DNA from: Anastatus disparis
Taxonomy: Eukaryota; Arthropoda; Insecta; Hymenoptera; Eupelmidae
Assembly: GCA_017163975.1 (NCBI GenBank)
Contig: JAFFSR010000370.1
Location: forward strand, 248,001 to 312,000
Length of the DNA stretch: 64,000 bases
Direction of reading: 5' to 3'
Shown here: piece after piece, positions 47,011 through 60,655 of the stretch
Layout of the letters: every line of letters starts with the position of its first letter
Numbering within the stretch: position 1 is the stretch's first letter
The notes under the pieces: model-generated
Seen by the model: the letters and a program-made list of their open reading frames with translations, nothing else
Told to the model about the DNA's origin: nothing
Databases searched by the model: none
Translations under genes and position numbers: made by a program

Positions 47011-50000
47011 ACGAACCTACGGCTATCAGATTATATGTGACTGAAGGGAAACAACCTTGGATGACCTTCATGATTGATAACGGTGCAGCGGTAAATTTGG
47101 TAAAGTGCACTGCTTTACGCGACGATATACCATACGATCCTACTCGAAGCACTGAGTTGAGTGGTATTACGAATGAATGTATAAAAACGTATGGTACCAC
47201 TTGGCTTACTCTAAGGAAAAGACCAGTAAAATTCCATCTAGTAGGACCAACATTTCCCATCGATCAGGATGGGTTAATAGGCAGACGCTACCTTAAAGAA
47301 GAAGATGCCGTTATATCTTATTATAACCACGCGCTCATGATATCTGGAGACGCCATGCATCCCATTCCCTTTATCGATCAAGAGCAGGATAAGACCAATT
47401 ATGCTAATGATGCTACCCATGGCAGTTTCATCGACCAATTAGACACTTCAGGGGATTCTTCGAGCGAAACTGCAACCCATTACTGTATTCCTAGTAGAAG
47501 CAGGCAAATATTGGAACTAAATCTAAAAAACACCACTCTAAAAGAAGGATATTTACCTCGAATTGACGTAGGTAATGACCAGGTGTTTCTTGGAGAAGGA
47601 CTTGTCAGCAATGACAATGGAAAATGTAGAATCTTTGTAATAAACACCAGTGAAGAGGATGCCTTCATAAGTATAAATCCTAGAGAGATCCTACCTTTTG
47701 AATATGTGGACCCTGAATTTTATTCAGATACCATGACAGAGACTGATGAAGAGCGTATCACCACCCCTTATCAACGAGTGCAAAAACTCCTGGACATCAT
47801 GGCATTGGACCATCTAAACCACGAGGAAAAGGCACATGTAGAAAGATTACTCACTGAATATCATGATGTATTTCTTCTACCGGGAGATCCTCTCCCAGTT
47901 ACCCATTTAACTGAGCATAGGATACCAACGACCGACGATATTCCAATAAATACTAAACAATATAGGCATCCGCCTATTCATAAGCAAGTGATAAAAGACG
48001 AAGTAGCCAAGAAACTCAAAGACGGGGTTATCGAACCATCTTGGTCACCTTCAAATAATCCAGTTGTGATAGTGCTTAAGAAACCTGATAAACACGGAAA
48101 CCCGCGTTGGCGTATGGTCATCGATTTCCGTAATCTTAATAAAAAGACAATAGGGGATGCTTATCCATTGCCAAACATAACTGACATTTTGGACCAACTT
48201 GGAGGGTCAGTCTATTATTCCGTATTCGACTTGGCTCATGGGTACCAGCAACTACCTTTACATGAGGACGATCGTTGGAAGAGTGCATTCACCACTCCCA
48301 ACGGACACTACCAGTACACCCGTCTTCCTGAGGGCCTCAAGGGGGCGCCCGCAACGTTTCAGCGCCTGGTCGATAAAATATTGCTAGGACTACAAAATAC
48401 GGAGATGCTAGTATATCTAGACGATACTATCATTTACTCCAAGGACTTACACGAGCATGAAAGGAAAACTCGTAAGTTTTTCGAACGCCTCAGAGCAGCG
48501 AATCTTGCGCTTCAGCCGGAAAAAGTAGAATTCTTGAGAAAAGAAGTGACTTTTTTAGGCCATATAATCAGTGAAAAGGGCGTTGAACCAGACCCCGGGA
48601 AAATCAAAGCAGTCCAGGAATTCCCGACGCCAAAAACACCTAAAAATATTCGACAATTCCTAGGCTTAGCTGGATACTATAGACGTTTCATAAAGGATTT
48701 CTCTAAAATTGCCAGACCTCTGTCGAACTTACTAAAAAAGGACGCAAAATTCGAGTGGGGGAAGGCCCAGGAGCAGAGTTTTCAGGATTTAAAAGGACAT
48801 CTTGTTAAGCAACCAATACTGATTTTTCCTGATTTCAACAAGACTTTTACTCTAACTACCGACGCGTCTGACTATGCTATCGGAGCGGTGTTGAGTCAGG
48901 AAAAGGATGGTTTCGACCATCCTGTAGCATATCTGTCGCGATTACTGAACCAGGCAGAAAGGAACTACTGTACCACAGACAAGGAATGTTTAGCAGCACT
49001 ATATGCTATGCATCACTTCAGACCTTACCTATTAAGCAGGGAATTCATACTTCAAGCAGATCATGAACCTTTAAATTGGATGCATAATCGAAAAGATCCA
49101 GGGCAAAGACTGATGCGGTGGATGGTGAAATTCACTGATTATACTTATAAATTCAGATACAAGCCAGGTAAATTAAACACCAATGCCGACGCCTTGTCAA
49201 GAAATCCAGTCGAAACACCGACCGAGCAGGAAATTAATGAACGATTGCCAAAGCTAAGAATTTTGACTTTAGACAGAAAAGGCAAGAAAACTTTGGAAGG
49301 ACTACCGGCTGCTGAAACCGACGAGCCTTCACAAATTATCGGACCATCTGTTTCTAAACCAGAACCGCCGGTGCCACCAAAAAGACGGGGAAGACCACCA
49401 GGTCCCCTTAACCGACGAAAATTACCTGAACTCGAGCACAGCGTAGTAGCTCAAAGAACTCGATCTAAGCAAGTAACGCCGCCAAAAGCAACGAGTGGTG
49501 TTCAGCAAGGACGAGTAACAAAACCAACAGCCACCCGAACTAAACCAGCGTATCGGGAAACACTTGCGAGTCAAGCTCGCAAGGCTGTGACCAATAAGAA
49601 CATGCTGAGTAACTTAACAGCTACTGACATATCAAGTGATCGCAGTAGTAAACTTAGTGTAACTTCAACCAAAAGCAGAAAATTAACCAAAAAGAAAACT
49701 ACGACCGTCTCCGACACTGAAAGTGAGGCAAGTACTTCTTACACCGACGACCGACCTCCTATAAAAGATCCGCGCCAAACTTGCCTCCGGGATTTTTCTA
49801 CCACCGAAGCTGAAGAACCATCCAGTTCACAGGAAAATGTCGAAAAGAATAAAACGACGGAAGTCAACAATCCTTGCATTATACAAATGGAAGCTGTACA
49901 GCCAAGTGATACAGGTGAAGGAACAGATATAGACTGTGAAGATAGTCAGTTGGAATTTACAACTACTACGCCTACTAAAAATCAAACCCCGGAAAGTAAA

Positions 50001-50863
50001 ACAAACGCCAGTGACTCCCGCGTTAATATTTCTGACCTGCCTTTCTACGAAGAAATGACTCCGAAATCGATTTTGTCATCAACAGGGATAAATGATGATA
50101 GTCAAGGTCAAGACAATCGACATGACCTAGCTGTGACCTTACCTGCAATCACCACCAAACTTACCGCGGCAGACAAACACCGTATTAGGCGAGACTGTAC
50201 CCACAAATCCAGAAAATTGGAACAAAGTCTCCAGGACCACTGGTTTAACACAGGGGACTGGGTGTTTGTAGAAAAAAATGCAGATTCGCCTGTAAAACCA
50301 TTGCCAAAATATTTTTCCGAAGATGAGGAACCAACACCTTCCCAACGGGAAATTTTAGATAAGATGGCAGCAAAATTAACGCTTACAGAAATAAGCAGAA
50401 ATACGGCAAAGGAAAAATCAATCACGATTGACAAACCAGGGGCAGTGGAACAAGGACCCTCTCGGGACACTGCAATACCAACCACCATACCATTATTGTC
50501 AGAAACTCATGAAATTGTGAGTACTGCGAAGCACACTGTCGAAAATTTCATAACGGACCTAGAAGCAGGTTCTGAAGAAGCTGATATCGAAAATAACCTA
50601 GAATCCTCTATAATTCCGCGATCACATGAGCGAGCGTTATCAACCACACCCAGTGTACGACCAGCTGTGCCAAGACATAGTAGCACTCCCAGGACTATCA
50701 GAAAACCAATACCAAAACCCAACTTGCAGGCAATGCCAGAGGTAACTGAAAGATCGGTTAACATTGAATATTCTAAAGCACCAGATGACGTTATGGGTGT
50801 AATTCTACCTAACCCATGGACTTGGAGTGATGACCCCCTTACCTCTGATGCGAGTACAACGAA
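46974..50863 (+). pseudogene. pol: Pol polyprotein part 1: protease, reverse transcriptase, RNase H, linker
   Basis: Open frame of about 1297 codons up to an inserted hairpin. Protease: FMIDNGAAVN at residues 33-41 (DNGA where DTG/DSG is usual). RT: about residues 330-500, with VFDLAHGYQQLPL, LPEGLKGAPATFQ and the YLDD catalytic motif at 481-484. RNase H: about 620-735, with TTDASDYAIGAVLSQ and NADALSRNP. Residues 745-1297 are an unusually long, low-complexity S/T/K/P-rich linker with an AT-hook-like KRRGRPPGP near 803. Downstream, pol continues after the hairpin. The order PR-RT-RH-IN and an env gene behind it place the element in the Gypsy/errantivirus group of insects. Translation past 50863 runs into the inserted hairpin and stops at 51008, so the polyprotein is severed. 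Confidence 0.9.
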
Positions 50864-51762
50864 CCCTATTGAAAAAAACACGTGTTTTTTACACGTGTTA
50901 TTTACACGTGCAAAATACACGTGTTTTTTACATGTAAAATTTGCGTGTTTTTTCAAGCATTTTTTTCACGTGCTTTTTTCACGTGTTTTTTTCACGTGTT
51001 TTTGTTGACGTGAAATATTGTGAAAATTGAAAAAAAGAACGTGTTTGTTGTATATTTTTTCATATTAAAATCTACGCATTTTTCATTAACGAACAATGAG
51101 AATGTTTTGTAAAGAGTATTTATAATACTTTATTTTGACCTTTTAGAAAAAATATACATTGTGTATCTACACGTATTTTTTATAACTCTTCGAAGATCGA
51201 AGAGCTTCTAAGACCCAGAGTGTCTGGCTTCATATATCTTGTGTCTTCGAAATTTGTATAGGGGATGACAAAACTGAGAAAAACGCCACCTAGTGACTTA
51301 GAGTCAGACCGACATGATCGATCATCAATAGCGATTTTAAATCACTAGGTGGCGTTTTTCTCAGTTTTGTCATCCCCTATACAAATTTCGAAGACACAAG
51401 ATATATGAAGCCAGACACTCTGGGTCTTAGAAGCTCTTCGATCTTCGAAGAGTTATAAAAAATACGTGTAGATAGAACGTATTTTTTTCAAAAGGGTCAA
51501 AATAAAGTATTATAAATACTCTTTACAAAACATTCTCATTGTTCGTTAATGAAAAATGCGTAGTTTTTAATATGAAAAAATATACAAAAAACACGTGTTT
51601 TTTTTTCAATTTTCACAATATTTCACGTCAACAAAAACACGTGAAAAAAACACGTGAAAAAAGCACGTGTAAAAAATGCTTGAAAAAATACGCAAATTTT
51701 ACATGTAAAAAACACGTGTAAAAAACACGTGTATTTTGCACGTGTTTTTTTTCAATAGGGAA
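50862..51762. mobile_element. E-box-rich hairpin MITE inserted in pol
   Basis: Terminal inverted repeats CCCTATTGAAAAAAACACGT / reverse bound 50864-51760, with AA on both sides. Each outer arm carries about eight copies of ACACGTGT or close variants (CACGTG E-box cores) every 10-15 bp. The inner arms (about 51020-51500) pair around a loop near 51310. The element sits inside the pol reading frame and destroys it. The end sequence and 2-bp flanks resemble the element at 32910-33385. Confidence 0.9.
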
Positions 51763-53252
51763 GGCTGTCATATCTGACGACGGAGTTCAAGTAATAAAAC
51801 CCACCAGGCATTGCCTCACCTACCAACAATATTATTCATTTTATCTCTGGTGATTGCGACCGTCACGATCTAATAACAAAACTATTAAACGACATTGGAG
51901 CAATAGAACGAAGGGATATAAAAAGACGAAAACCTAAGAAGGGCAATATCATTATCACTCCTTATAAGCAGTACAAAATATTTTCATTGGTAGTTAAGGA
52001 TTATGAGGAAGATTCGTTAGATTGCGAGGATTTGCGTAATCTCTTACAACAAACAATTGACATATTCCAAAAGCAAAACATTGCTACCGTTAGAATATCA
52101 AGAACGAGTAAGGTGACTAACCATCTAGCACCTGGAATACTTAGTGATATTTTAAGGGAAGAGTTTCAAAACACGGGCATTTTTATAACCCTGTGCTACG
52201 GAAAATCTAAATATCTTACAGAGGAGCAAAGAAATCCGATCATTTCTACTTTGCATGACAGCTTGATAGGTGGTCATAAAGGCATAAACCAAACTTATGC
52301 TAAAATCAGAGAAAGATATTATTGGCCAGGCATGAGAAATGATATTTTAGACTATGTACGAAAATGTTCCATTTGTAAACAACACAAAATAGATCGGATA
52401 AATAGAAAGGCTCCTATGGTAATTACCGACACACCATTAGACAGTTTCGACAAAGTCTCTATCGATACGGTGGGAAAGTTAAGATTAACGACTTCGGGCA
52501 ATTGCCACTTGCTGACGATGCAGTGCCATCTGACTAAGTACGTCATAATTGTTCCTATTCCGAATATACGGGCAACGACTATAGCAGAGGTTCTAGCTAA
52601 AAATTTAATCTGCCAATTCGGAGCACCTAGAGCCATACTATCTGGCAGAGGTACCAGCTTCATGTCCGACCTTATGGCGGCATTATTGCAACTACTCAAG
52701 GTAACTCAGTTACATTCTTCTGGTTACCGACCGCAGACTACTGGTGCTTTAGAACGTAGCCACGCCCCTCTCGTGGACTTTATCAGAACGTATTCTGAAC
52801 ATTACGAGGACTGGGACCGTTTAGCACCATTTTCCGCTTTCTCATACAATATAAGTGTTCATGCTTCGACGGGTTTTACACCATTTGAATTGGTTTATGG
52901 AAAAACTGCTCATTTTCCTCTCAAAATACCGTCTGAAGATCGTTTGGCGACATACAATCAATATCTAACAGATCTTGTTAAAAGACTGGAGGAGATGAAG
53001 TTAACAGCGGGACAAAACCAAGTGGGAAAGAAATTTCTTTCGAAAAAATACTACGACAAAAAGGTCAAGACATTCCAGCCAAAAATTGAACAATATGTAT
53101 ATATAAAGAATGAGCCCCGAACCTCAAAATTTGAGAAGTATTACTTGGCACCCTTAAAAGTAATAGATATACTAGGGCATAATAACATCTTGCTGGAAAC
53201 CCCCGATCATAAAACTATATTGAAACATATCGATAAGGTTAAAATTGCTTAA
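51763..53252 (+). pseudogene. pol: Pol part 2: macro-domain-like segment and integrase
   Basis: After the hairpin the frame reads VISDDGVQVIKPTRHCLTY, then shifts near 51822 into the frame of the 421-codon ORF. About 51825-52206 resembles a TARG1/OARD1-type macro domain by order of elements: IIHFISGDCDRHDLITKLLN, KKGNIII, IFSLVVKDY, LRNLLQQTIDIFQKQNI and ILREEFQNTGIFITLCYG. Integrase follows: an HHCC zinc-binding region (about 52250-52385, CSICKQHK), core with the first acidic residue in VSIDTVGKL (about 52464) and the glutamate in TGALERSH (about 52752). At the second acidic position the sequence reads LSGRGTSF, with no aspartate. C-terminal domain to 53252. Two breaks plus the missing residue make it inactive. 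Confidence 0.85.
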
Positions 53253-53290
53253 CGATATTAACAATTCCATTACAGGCTCAAATACCAGCT

Positions 53291-55138
53291 ATGAAGAGTT
53301 ACATCTTGACGACCCTAATCTCAGTGGTGACCTTGTATGGACTACAAACCACAGGATTACCATCGCATAAACTGACGCCATTAAACACTAATCCGGGCAT
53401 TTATTATGAGAAAATAGGCATTTTAAGACTAAAACGAGCGGAGTGGAAAATCCTTATACATGTGAACACCGACATAATTGACTCTCAAATAGACATAAGC
53501 CAAGTTATCAATCTATCGATTAATAACTGCCGGGAGCAACTCGCTAAACTAAAATGCCAACCCAAAATAGCTGACCAACGAACAGCCGCTGTTGACAGTT
53601 ACAGAGAGTGTTTGAAAAGCTTTGACAGCGAGGATTGCGAAAATACGTTAAACTCGCACGTGTTATTAGGAAAACAGAGTCAAACTTACAAATTTCAAAA
53701 CCAAGCCAAGGACCTATTGACTAGATTGCATTTTAAAGACAAATCAAGTAATAGTCAGGAAACTATCAAAAGATCGATGACGCCTTTGGGTATCATTGGC
53801 AGTGTTAGCAACACACTTTTCGGGCTAGTCACGGAGGATGAAATAGAAAAAGTACACCAGAACATCGATAAACTGCTAAATGATAATAAAGAAATCATTA
53901 AACTAGCAAATCAAAAGACTCACCTAATAACGACTAATTTTAAAAGCCTAGAAAATATCACGAACAACCATGCTAACGCGCTGAAGAACTTGGAAAAGAC
54001 GATTCAAACACTTGAATCTGAGCAACAACGAGACTTCTATCTTCGAAGTCTCACTACCCAATATAACCGTTTAACTGTGGCTATTGAACAGACTCAAGAA
54101 GCCCTCAAACAATTAATCAAGTTTGTTAAAAATTTATTACAAGGGAAGCTACCTTGCGAACTATTGACTCCCCAGCTCCTAACTCAAATGAGCCAGGATA
54201 TTACAGAACATTCGAGCGATTGGGATTTACCTATGCCTACCAAACATGCGAGTCCTGAAGAAATAGCAAGGATCTCGAAAATAGATGCTGTCTACGACAA
54301 CAACCGGCTGATAGTAATGTTATATCTGCCCATGGTAGAAACAGAACCGTATGTACTGTACCGTATGTATCCTTTATTGACTACCCAATCATGGAAAGAC
54401 CAACACCTCGGTTTTGCTAAAATCCAGCCAACTCATGCGTTTTTAGCGATAAACGAGAAAAACAAACAATACGTAAAGTTCGACCATGACTATTTACACG
54501 AGTGTACAAACCATGCTTATGGGATGATTTGTGAAACTCATTGGCCATTGCTCGATGTTCCGACTTCTAAAGATTGTGAACTTCTGTTATTGACGCAACC
54601 TACTGAAAATCATTTCAAACACTGCACTATAATCTATCTGACCGAGCCCAGCTCTCAATGGAGTTATCTTCATAATGAAGTTGCATGATTGTATTCTTTA
54701 GTAGAATTAACAACTGTTCGAATTACCTGTAACCAACAAAGAGACCAGATATTGCAGTTAAATGGGACTGGAAAAATTCAGATACCTGATGGTTGTACTG
54801 GTAGGACTACACAAGTGACCCTAGGGGGAATGACGACTCGTACAAGTACCGAGTTTTACACCTACCAACCTAAGCTACATCTGGAAATTACAGATGTATT
54901 GACAAAAAGTATTCCTGACCATCTTATGAAACCTAAGGAATTATTTCCAATTCTGCAACTTAAGGATGAATATCAATGGAACAATCGTGACGTGCAACAA
55001 ATTTCGTATAAGCTAAAGGAAATAGCACAGCACAAATTAAACAACAATGAACTCCAACATACCGTGTATGGAAGTTACGGGTACTATATGCATATATTGC
55101 TATGTGAAGTCGAAAAATTCATTTTATATAGATTTTGA
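53291..55138 (+). pseudogene. env: Envelope-like glycoprotein (F-like, errantivirus type), interrupted
   Basis: Starts at ATG 53291, 39 bp after pol, with a hydrophobic N-terminus (about 20 residues) fitting a signal peptide. TTCCATTACAG just upstream (about 53275) could be the splice acceptor of a subgenomic env RNA. Near residue 160 a basic pair precedes a glycine-rich hydrophobic stretch (TPLGIIGSVSNTLFGL), the expected place of the cleavage site and fusion peptide in F-like envelopes, followed by a long coiled-coil-prone region. A TGA at 54686-54688 interrupts the frame after 465 codons; similarity continues in the same frame to 55138, with conserved cysteines. The end lacks a convincing membrane anchor, so the 3' part is truncated or diverged. 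Not functional as it stands. Confidence 0.8.
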
Positions 55139-56210
55139 AATAAATTTATTTAAAAAACTTAAATAAATAATACAATACTTTTTCTTAAAACTTTATTCAA
55201 TTAAAGACTTTTCTTTAAAAAAGCAACAAAATGTTTTGTGTGCTTATTTACTAGCTTAAATTAATATTAAAAGAAATTTTTTATCTAAAGTTATGCAATT
55301 ATAGAAACTTTTAATCATTTAATTTGTAATCTGTTTTATTCGTATTCATATAATAATCCGATAATAATTTTTAATATTAAAAAGAATATCTTAATACATC
55401 AATTTAACAAAAAAGACTATATTTTTAATTTATAGAATTAATGGGGGATTATTATATAAATACGGAAAAAGCAGATTACAAATTGAATGAATTAATTTAT
55501 ATAATTATGTAACTTTGGGTAAAAATTTTTTATTACTATTAATTTTTAGTTCGTAAAAGAACAAAAAATATTATGCTTTTTTGAGGAAAAATCTTTTATT
55601 TGATAAAATTCATACATTCAAAACATTGTAAAGATATTTAGACTTTGTAATTAATTTATATAAACGAATTTCTCTTTAAGAAAAACATATTTTTTTGTGT
55701 TCTTTTTTATTAATTAAAATCAATAATAAAAAAAATTCTTTATCGAAAGTTATACACAATTATAAAAAATTTTTAATCATTTAAAATGTAATATGTTTTA
55801 CTTTATATTTAAATAATCTGCCATAAATTTTGTAAATTAAAAAGAGTATAAGACATTAATTTAATAGAAAAAAAAACAATATTTTTAATCTATAAAATTA
55901 AACTAATGTAAGGCAGACACTACACCTGTACTCATAAATATTGTCTTAATTTTCATTTTATTGTAAAATTTTAGAAAAAAAAATGCATTAGCTTATAGTA
56001 TGTACCATGAAGATTATTCTATTAAATTTTTAAATAAATCCATTTATCAGTTATTTAAAATGTTAGAGTCCAATGATATATATTAAATTTATTCGATTTT
56101 GTACCAGGAATACAAAATTCTCATAAACAAAGGAATTAATTTATTTAAAAATTTAACTAAATAATTTTCATGATATTTACTACAAACTAATGTTTTTTTC
56201 TGAAACTTTG
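55139..56210. other. AT-rich sequence downstream of env; no 3' LTR recognised
   Basis: I looked for a polypurine tract, a TG...CA-bounded repeat and similarity to the sequence before 29257 or before gag, and found none I can support. Confidence 0.5.
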
Positions 56211-56214
56211 CAAT

Positions 56215-57572
56215 AACTGTCTGTGAACATTAATATATCATTCCTGTAATATTCTGTGAAAGGCTGCAGGAAGTTTGAATAGAATCTTCCGCAAAACGTT
56301 ACTGCAACCTTCCTGCAAGATGTAAAGTAATCTTCCAAATAACATTCGGATATAACTTTTCGGAAGCTTGCTGGAAGTTATTTTGTAATATTCCATTTGG
56401 CTCTCATGGAATATTACATGTAAGCTTCCCTAAACCTTCCGTAAGGCTTACATAAGAGATTCCAATGGAATCTTCCTGAAACTTTTATTTAGCTTCCGGA
56501 AAGCTTACAGGAAATCTTCCTGATAAGTTAGTAACCTTCCGTAAACAATAAAATATTTTTCCTATAACATTCCACTGAAGGCTGCAGGAAGTTTGAATGG
56601 AATCCTTCACAAAATATTACTGGAAGCTTCCTGCAAGATATAATGTAATCTTCCGAATAACGTTTCTGTAATATTGCATGTAATCTTTCCGAAAGCTTAC
56701 TGGAAGCTATTTTGTAATGTTTTATTTAGCCCTCATGGAATATTACATGTTAGCTTCCCTGAACCTTCCGTAAAGTTCACATGAAAGATTCCAATGGAAG
56801 CTTCTCGAAACTTCCATTTAGCTTCCGGGAAGCTTACAAGGAATCTTCCTGACAAGTTACTGATAACCTTCCGTAAACATTGAAATATTTTTCTTGTAAC
56901 ATGCCGTGGAAGGCTGCAGGAAGTTTGAATGGAATCTTCCACAAAATATTACTGGAAGCTTCCTGCAAGATTATAATGTAATCTTCCGAATAGCGTTTCT
57001 GTAATATTGCATGTAATCTTTCCGGAAGCTTACTGGAAGCTATTTCGTAATGTTACATTTAGCTCTCCTGGAATATTACATGTTAGCTTCCCTGAACCTT
57101 CCGTAAAGTTCACATGAAAGATTCCAATGGAAGCTTCTCGAAACTTCCATTTAGCTTCCGGGAAGCTTACAAGGAATCTTCCTGACAAGTTACTGGTAAC
57201 CTTCCGTGAACATTGAAATATTCTTCCTGTAACATTTCGTGGAAAGCTGCAGGAAGTTTGAATGGAATCTTCCACAAAATATTACTGGAAGCTTCCTGCA
57301 AGATATATTGGAATCTTCCAAGTAACGTTTCTGTAATATTGCGTGTAATCTTTTCGGAAGCTTATTGGAAGCTATTTTATAATGTTCCATTTAGTCCTCA
57401 TGGAATATTACATGTAAGCTTTCCTGAACCTTCCGTAAAGCTTACATGAAAGATTCCAATGGAAGCTTCTCGAAACTTTCATTAAGCTTCCGGGAAGCTT
57501 GCTAGAAGCTTACATTGGAATCTTTCTCGAATCTTTCGATGGAAGCTCCCCGAATCTTTCGTGCTATGTGGG
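56215..57572. repeat. Palindromic array D (GGAAGCTTCC type), period about 320-333 bp
   Basis: The block GGCTGCAGGAAGTTTGAATG recurs at about 56262, 56580, 56911 and 57244. Units are packed with GGAAGCTT(C/A), TTCCGGAAGC and GGAAGCTTCC palindromes. The array ends TCGTGCTATGTGGGA at 57572, the inverse of the start of array C. Several 66-81-aa ORFs inside are by-products of the repeat. Confidence 0.85.
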
Positions 57573-60500
57573 ATATTCAATATATATTTTTGTTTCCTTT
57601 TTTTTTATATTAAAAAATTCATATAAAAAATTGCAGGTTATATTTTGAAGTTTTTTTATACTTTTCCTATATAAAACCCTGGCGAAAGAGATTTGTAATA
57701 AAAAATAATAAAACATGATATAATCATGAATATAAAGGGATGAAAATGGATAAATCTTGATAATAAGTGATAAAATTGAAAAAAAATAGATAAAAATGGA
57801 TAAAAAGTGTAGGAATGCGGACATTTTATCCGTTTTTATCCATTTCTATCGGTTATAATTATTATTTATCTCAGTAAATTAGTTTTTATTGTATTGCTAA
57901 AGTCATTCAAAACATTGAAATACCACTTTTTAAGGTTTGGAACCATGATACCATGTCAAAAAAACATCGAAGCAGGTAATATATGTATAAATATAGCCTA
58001 AAAATTTCAGAGTGGACATCCTTGGTGATTAGATTAGATTAGATATTGTTTTATTTTGTATTATAATTACAAAAAGAGCGTGTAAAATTACAAATAAAGT
58101 TATAATACATAAAATACTTGAAATAACCTAGTAAATATAAAATTAAAATAGTACAGTATGATATCGCAGTCATAAAACATAATATAGATAATAATACTGT
58201 AATAGTAAGTCAATAAATTAAATAAAAGTGATATCACTGATAATACAAATAAATACACACAAAGAGTATAAATAATATAATTAAAAATCAGTCTCAAATA
58301 TCTATCAGTCAAAAGAATTACATAAAAACAAGCGTGTAAAGAGCGCAGTCGAAATATCAGCAGTATACAGTTAAGGGTATGGTTTCACGCTACTTTACCG
58401 ATCGAAAATTATAATTTTATAAAATTACAATTTTTGAAAAAACTATACATCGGAATGAGTTTTCCTTTTATAGATCACTTCATTTAATTTCGATGAAGGG
58501 CGGAAATTCTAAAAATTAGCGGAAAAAAGCGTTAATCGAAGATAATTAGAAATACAAATTTCTCAGTTCGAAAAAATCAAATTTCTCAAAAACCGTGTTT
58601 CGTAGGGAAATTTTCCTATTCAGGATCATTTTATTTTTGAAAAATGAAGGGCGGAAACTTGGTTTGATAAATCATATCGCGAAAAAGCAAAATTACATTT
58701 TTCTAAAAAGATGCGATCAGCCGTAAGAATACAATGGCCGTGCAAGAAGCCATGTTTCATAGTTGGCATCAATGCTAATGTATAGTTTGGTACGCGCCAA
58801 CTTCAAATTCGAATTTTAAATGTAAATTGAATTTGTTTTATATGTACAATTTCTACAAATAAACACTTTTTCAACATAAAACTGTTTTATTTAATTTAAA
58901 ACATAAATATGTAAAAAATTTAATATTATAAGAGAGAACAATATAGTTTACATCATTTGCGAACTAATGATTTTTTTTTTAATTTTCATTATAGCAAAAT
59001 AAGTAATCTATTTGTTTCTTTGTTTGAAACAAAATATTTTTTGAATGACTTTATTGAATTAGCAAAACTTTGGCATATCCTAACCTTTTTAGAGTGAAAA
59101 TATCAACAAATCAATCAATCCCTTAGAGAGTTATGCATAGATATAGTCATTTTTTTTCGAGGAATTTTTTTGTTTTTAAATAATTTGCTTGTACTAACCC
59201 AGTATTAGCCCAGTACTTATAAGACACGTATGTGACCTTTCTGGAGACATCCTCTAGCAGATAAAAAAAGGTTTTTTTAAGATCGGTTTAGAAATGACAA
59301 AGTTTTGAGGTAACAAAAAAAAAAAAAAAAAACAAATTGAGAACCTTCTCCTTTTTTGAAGTCGCATAAAAATAATAAAAATGTTGTGCGAAGTTGCGCC
59401 CATTTGCTTGTCTGAATAAATTTGAACGCCAAGGAATGTAAGGTAAAATGAGGTAGAAAGTCAATATACTAGATCACCTTAACCGACTTAAAATTTATGT
59501 GGGTCAAAGTAATAATTATCAGCCAAATTAAGGCAAGCGGGGGCCGCGAATAAAGCTTAAGAACCTAGCTTAAATTTTAGCTCTAAAAGTGTCCTGGGTG
59601 ACAAATTACAGCTCTTTGAATTTAAAAAATACACTGTTTTTGAACCTTTTTCATCCGATTTTCAAGTGTTCGCCAACAGCGAACACTTTCTCGAAGAACT
59701 TTCGTTGTTTCTTCTACTTTTTAAAGAAAAATATTGCGATTGCGTCAGAACCATTCAAATTCATTCACGGTGTTGTGCAAATCACATAAAATAGCGTTTT
59801 GAGACGTTATTCAATTGAACTCTAAACTGCAGATCAACTTTTTCAGTTCTTTTTTAAACAGGTATTTTTCATCTTAAAAAGACCTTCAATTATCATCCTC
59901 TACGATATTGTTTCTGGGTAACGCTAAGAGTAAGGTTTTGGAAAGCTCAAACTACAGCAATCAAGACGAAAATGAGCTTCTGCATGGTGGCCCGGTTGGC
60001 TATCGACCCTCCGATCAGTTGCTAGCTTTAGGTCATGTAAGTGATGGCTCAATTGTCCACCTTGGGTTCAAGAAGGCTAGCCTAAATGTGGTTTCGGTTT
60101 ATGTGGTCGTTCCCTTGTAATTAACATTTAAGGGCCACGGAAAAAAAAATTTCGAATATGGTTTCGAACGTAAAATTTTCCGCTCTTTCCGAATCAGGAT
60201 TGAAAATTATAGACTTCTATAAGAAAAACGCGATTTAACCTTTAATGAACCTTGAAAATTGATTTCAAGGTCAAATCTGACTACACCCGTCGATGGCCCC
60301 TATGTTTTTGAGCAACCTTTGTCTCGGTCATTTTTTCCGTAGCGTGCAAAAAAACTGAGATATCCGACTGGGTAAATTAAAATGGTCCATTGTGTATATA
60401 ATTCTTAATTAAATTGCAATCAATTCCAATGATTTTTAATATTTTGTTACATGATTTGTAAGTAATAGCCATATGTTCTTTTTTTAGGATCCTAAAATAC

Positions 60501-60655
60501 GTTATTTAATTTTTCTCAAAAACCATTGTTTCCACAATTATTTTAATGCATATTGCAAAATCTGCAGATCATTCCGCATTTATTTTAATTAGTATTCTTT
60601 ATGAAATTCATAACGCTTATTCTTCAATGATGTTAAATGTTATACATAAAGACCG
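57573..60655. other. AT-rich sequence with a short two-copy repeat
   Basis: No supported gene. Two diverged copies, about 170 bp apart, of a segment with TTTCCT...GATCA.TT.A.TT..TGAAGGGCGGAAA lie at about 58440 and 58610. A somewhat GC-richer patch at 59900-60120 holds a 70-aa ORF without recognisable domains. Confidence 0.45.

Noticed and set aside
56733..57449. Several 66-81-aa ORFs containing similar peptides
   Set aside because: They follow the 330-bp tandem unit of array D and occur on both strands; low-complexity by-products.
59908..60120. 70-aa ORF in a locally GC-richer patch
   Set aside because: No recognisable family and no splice or promoter context; left unassigned.
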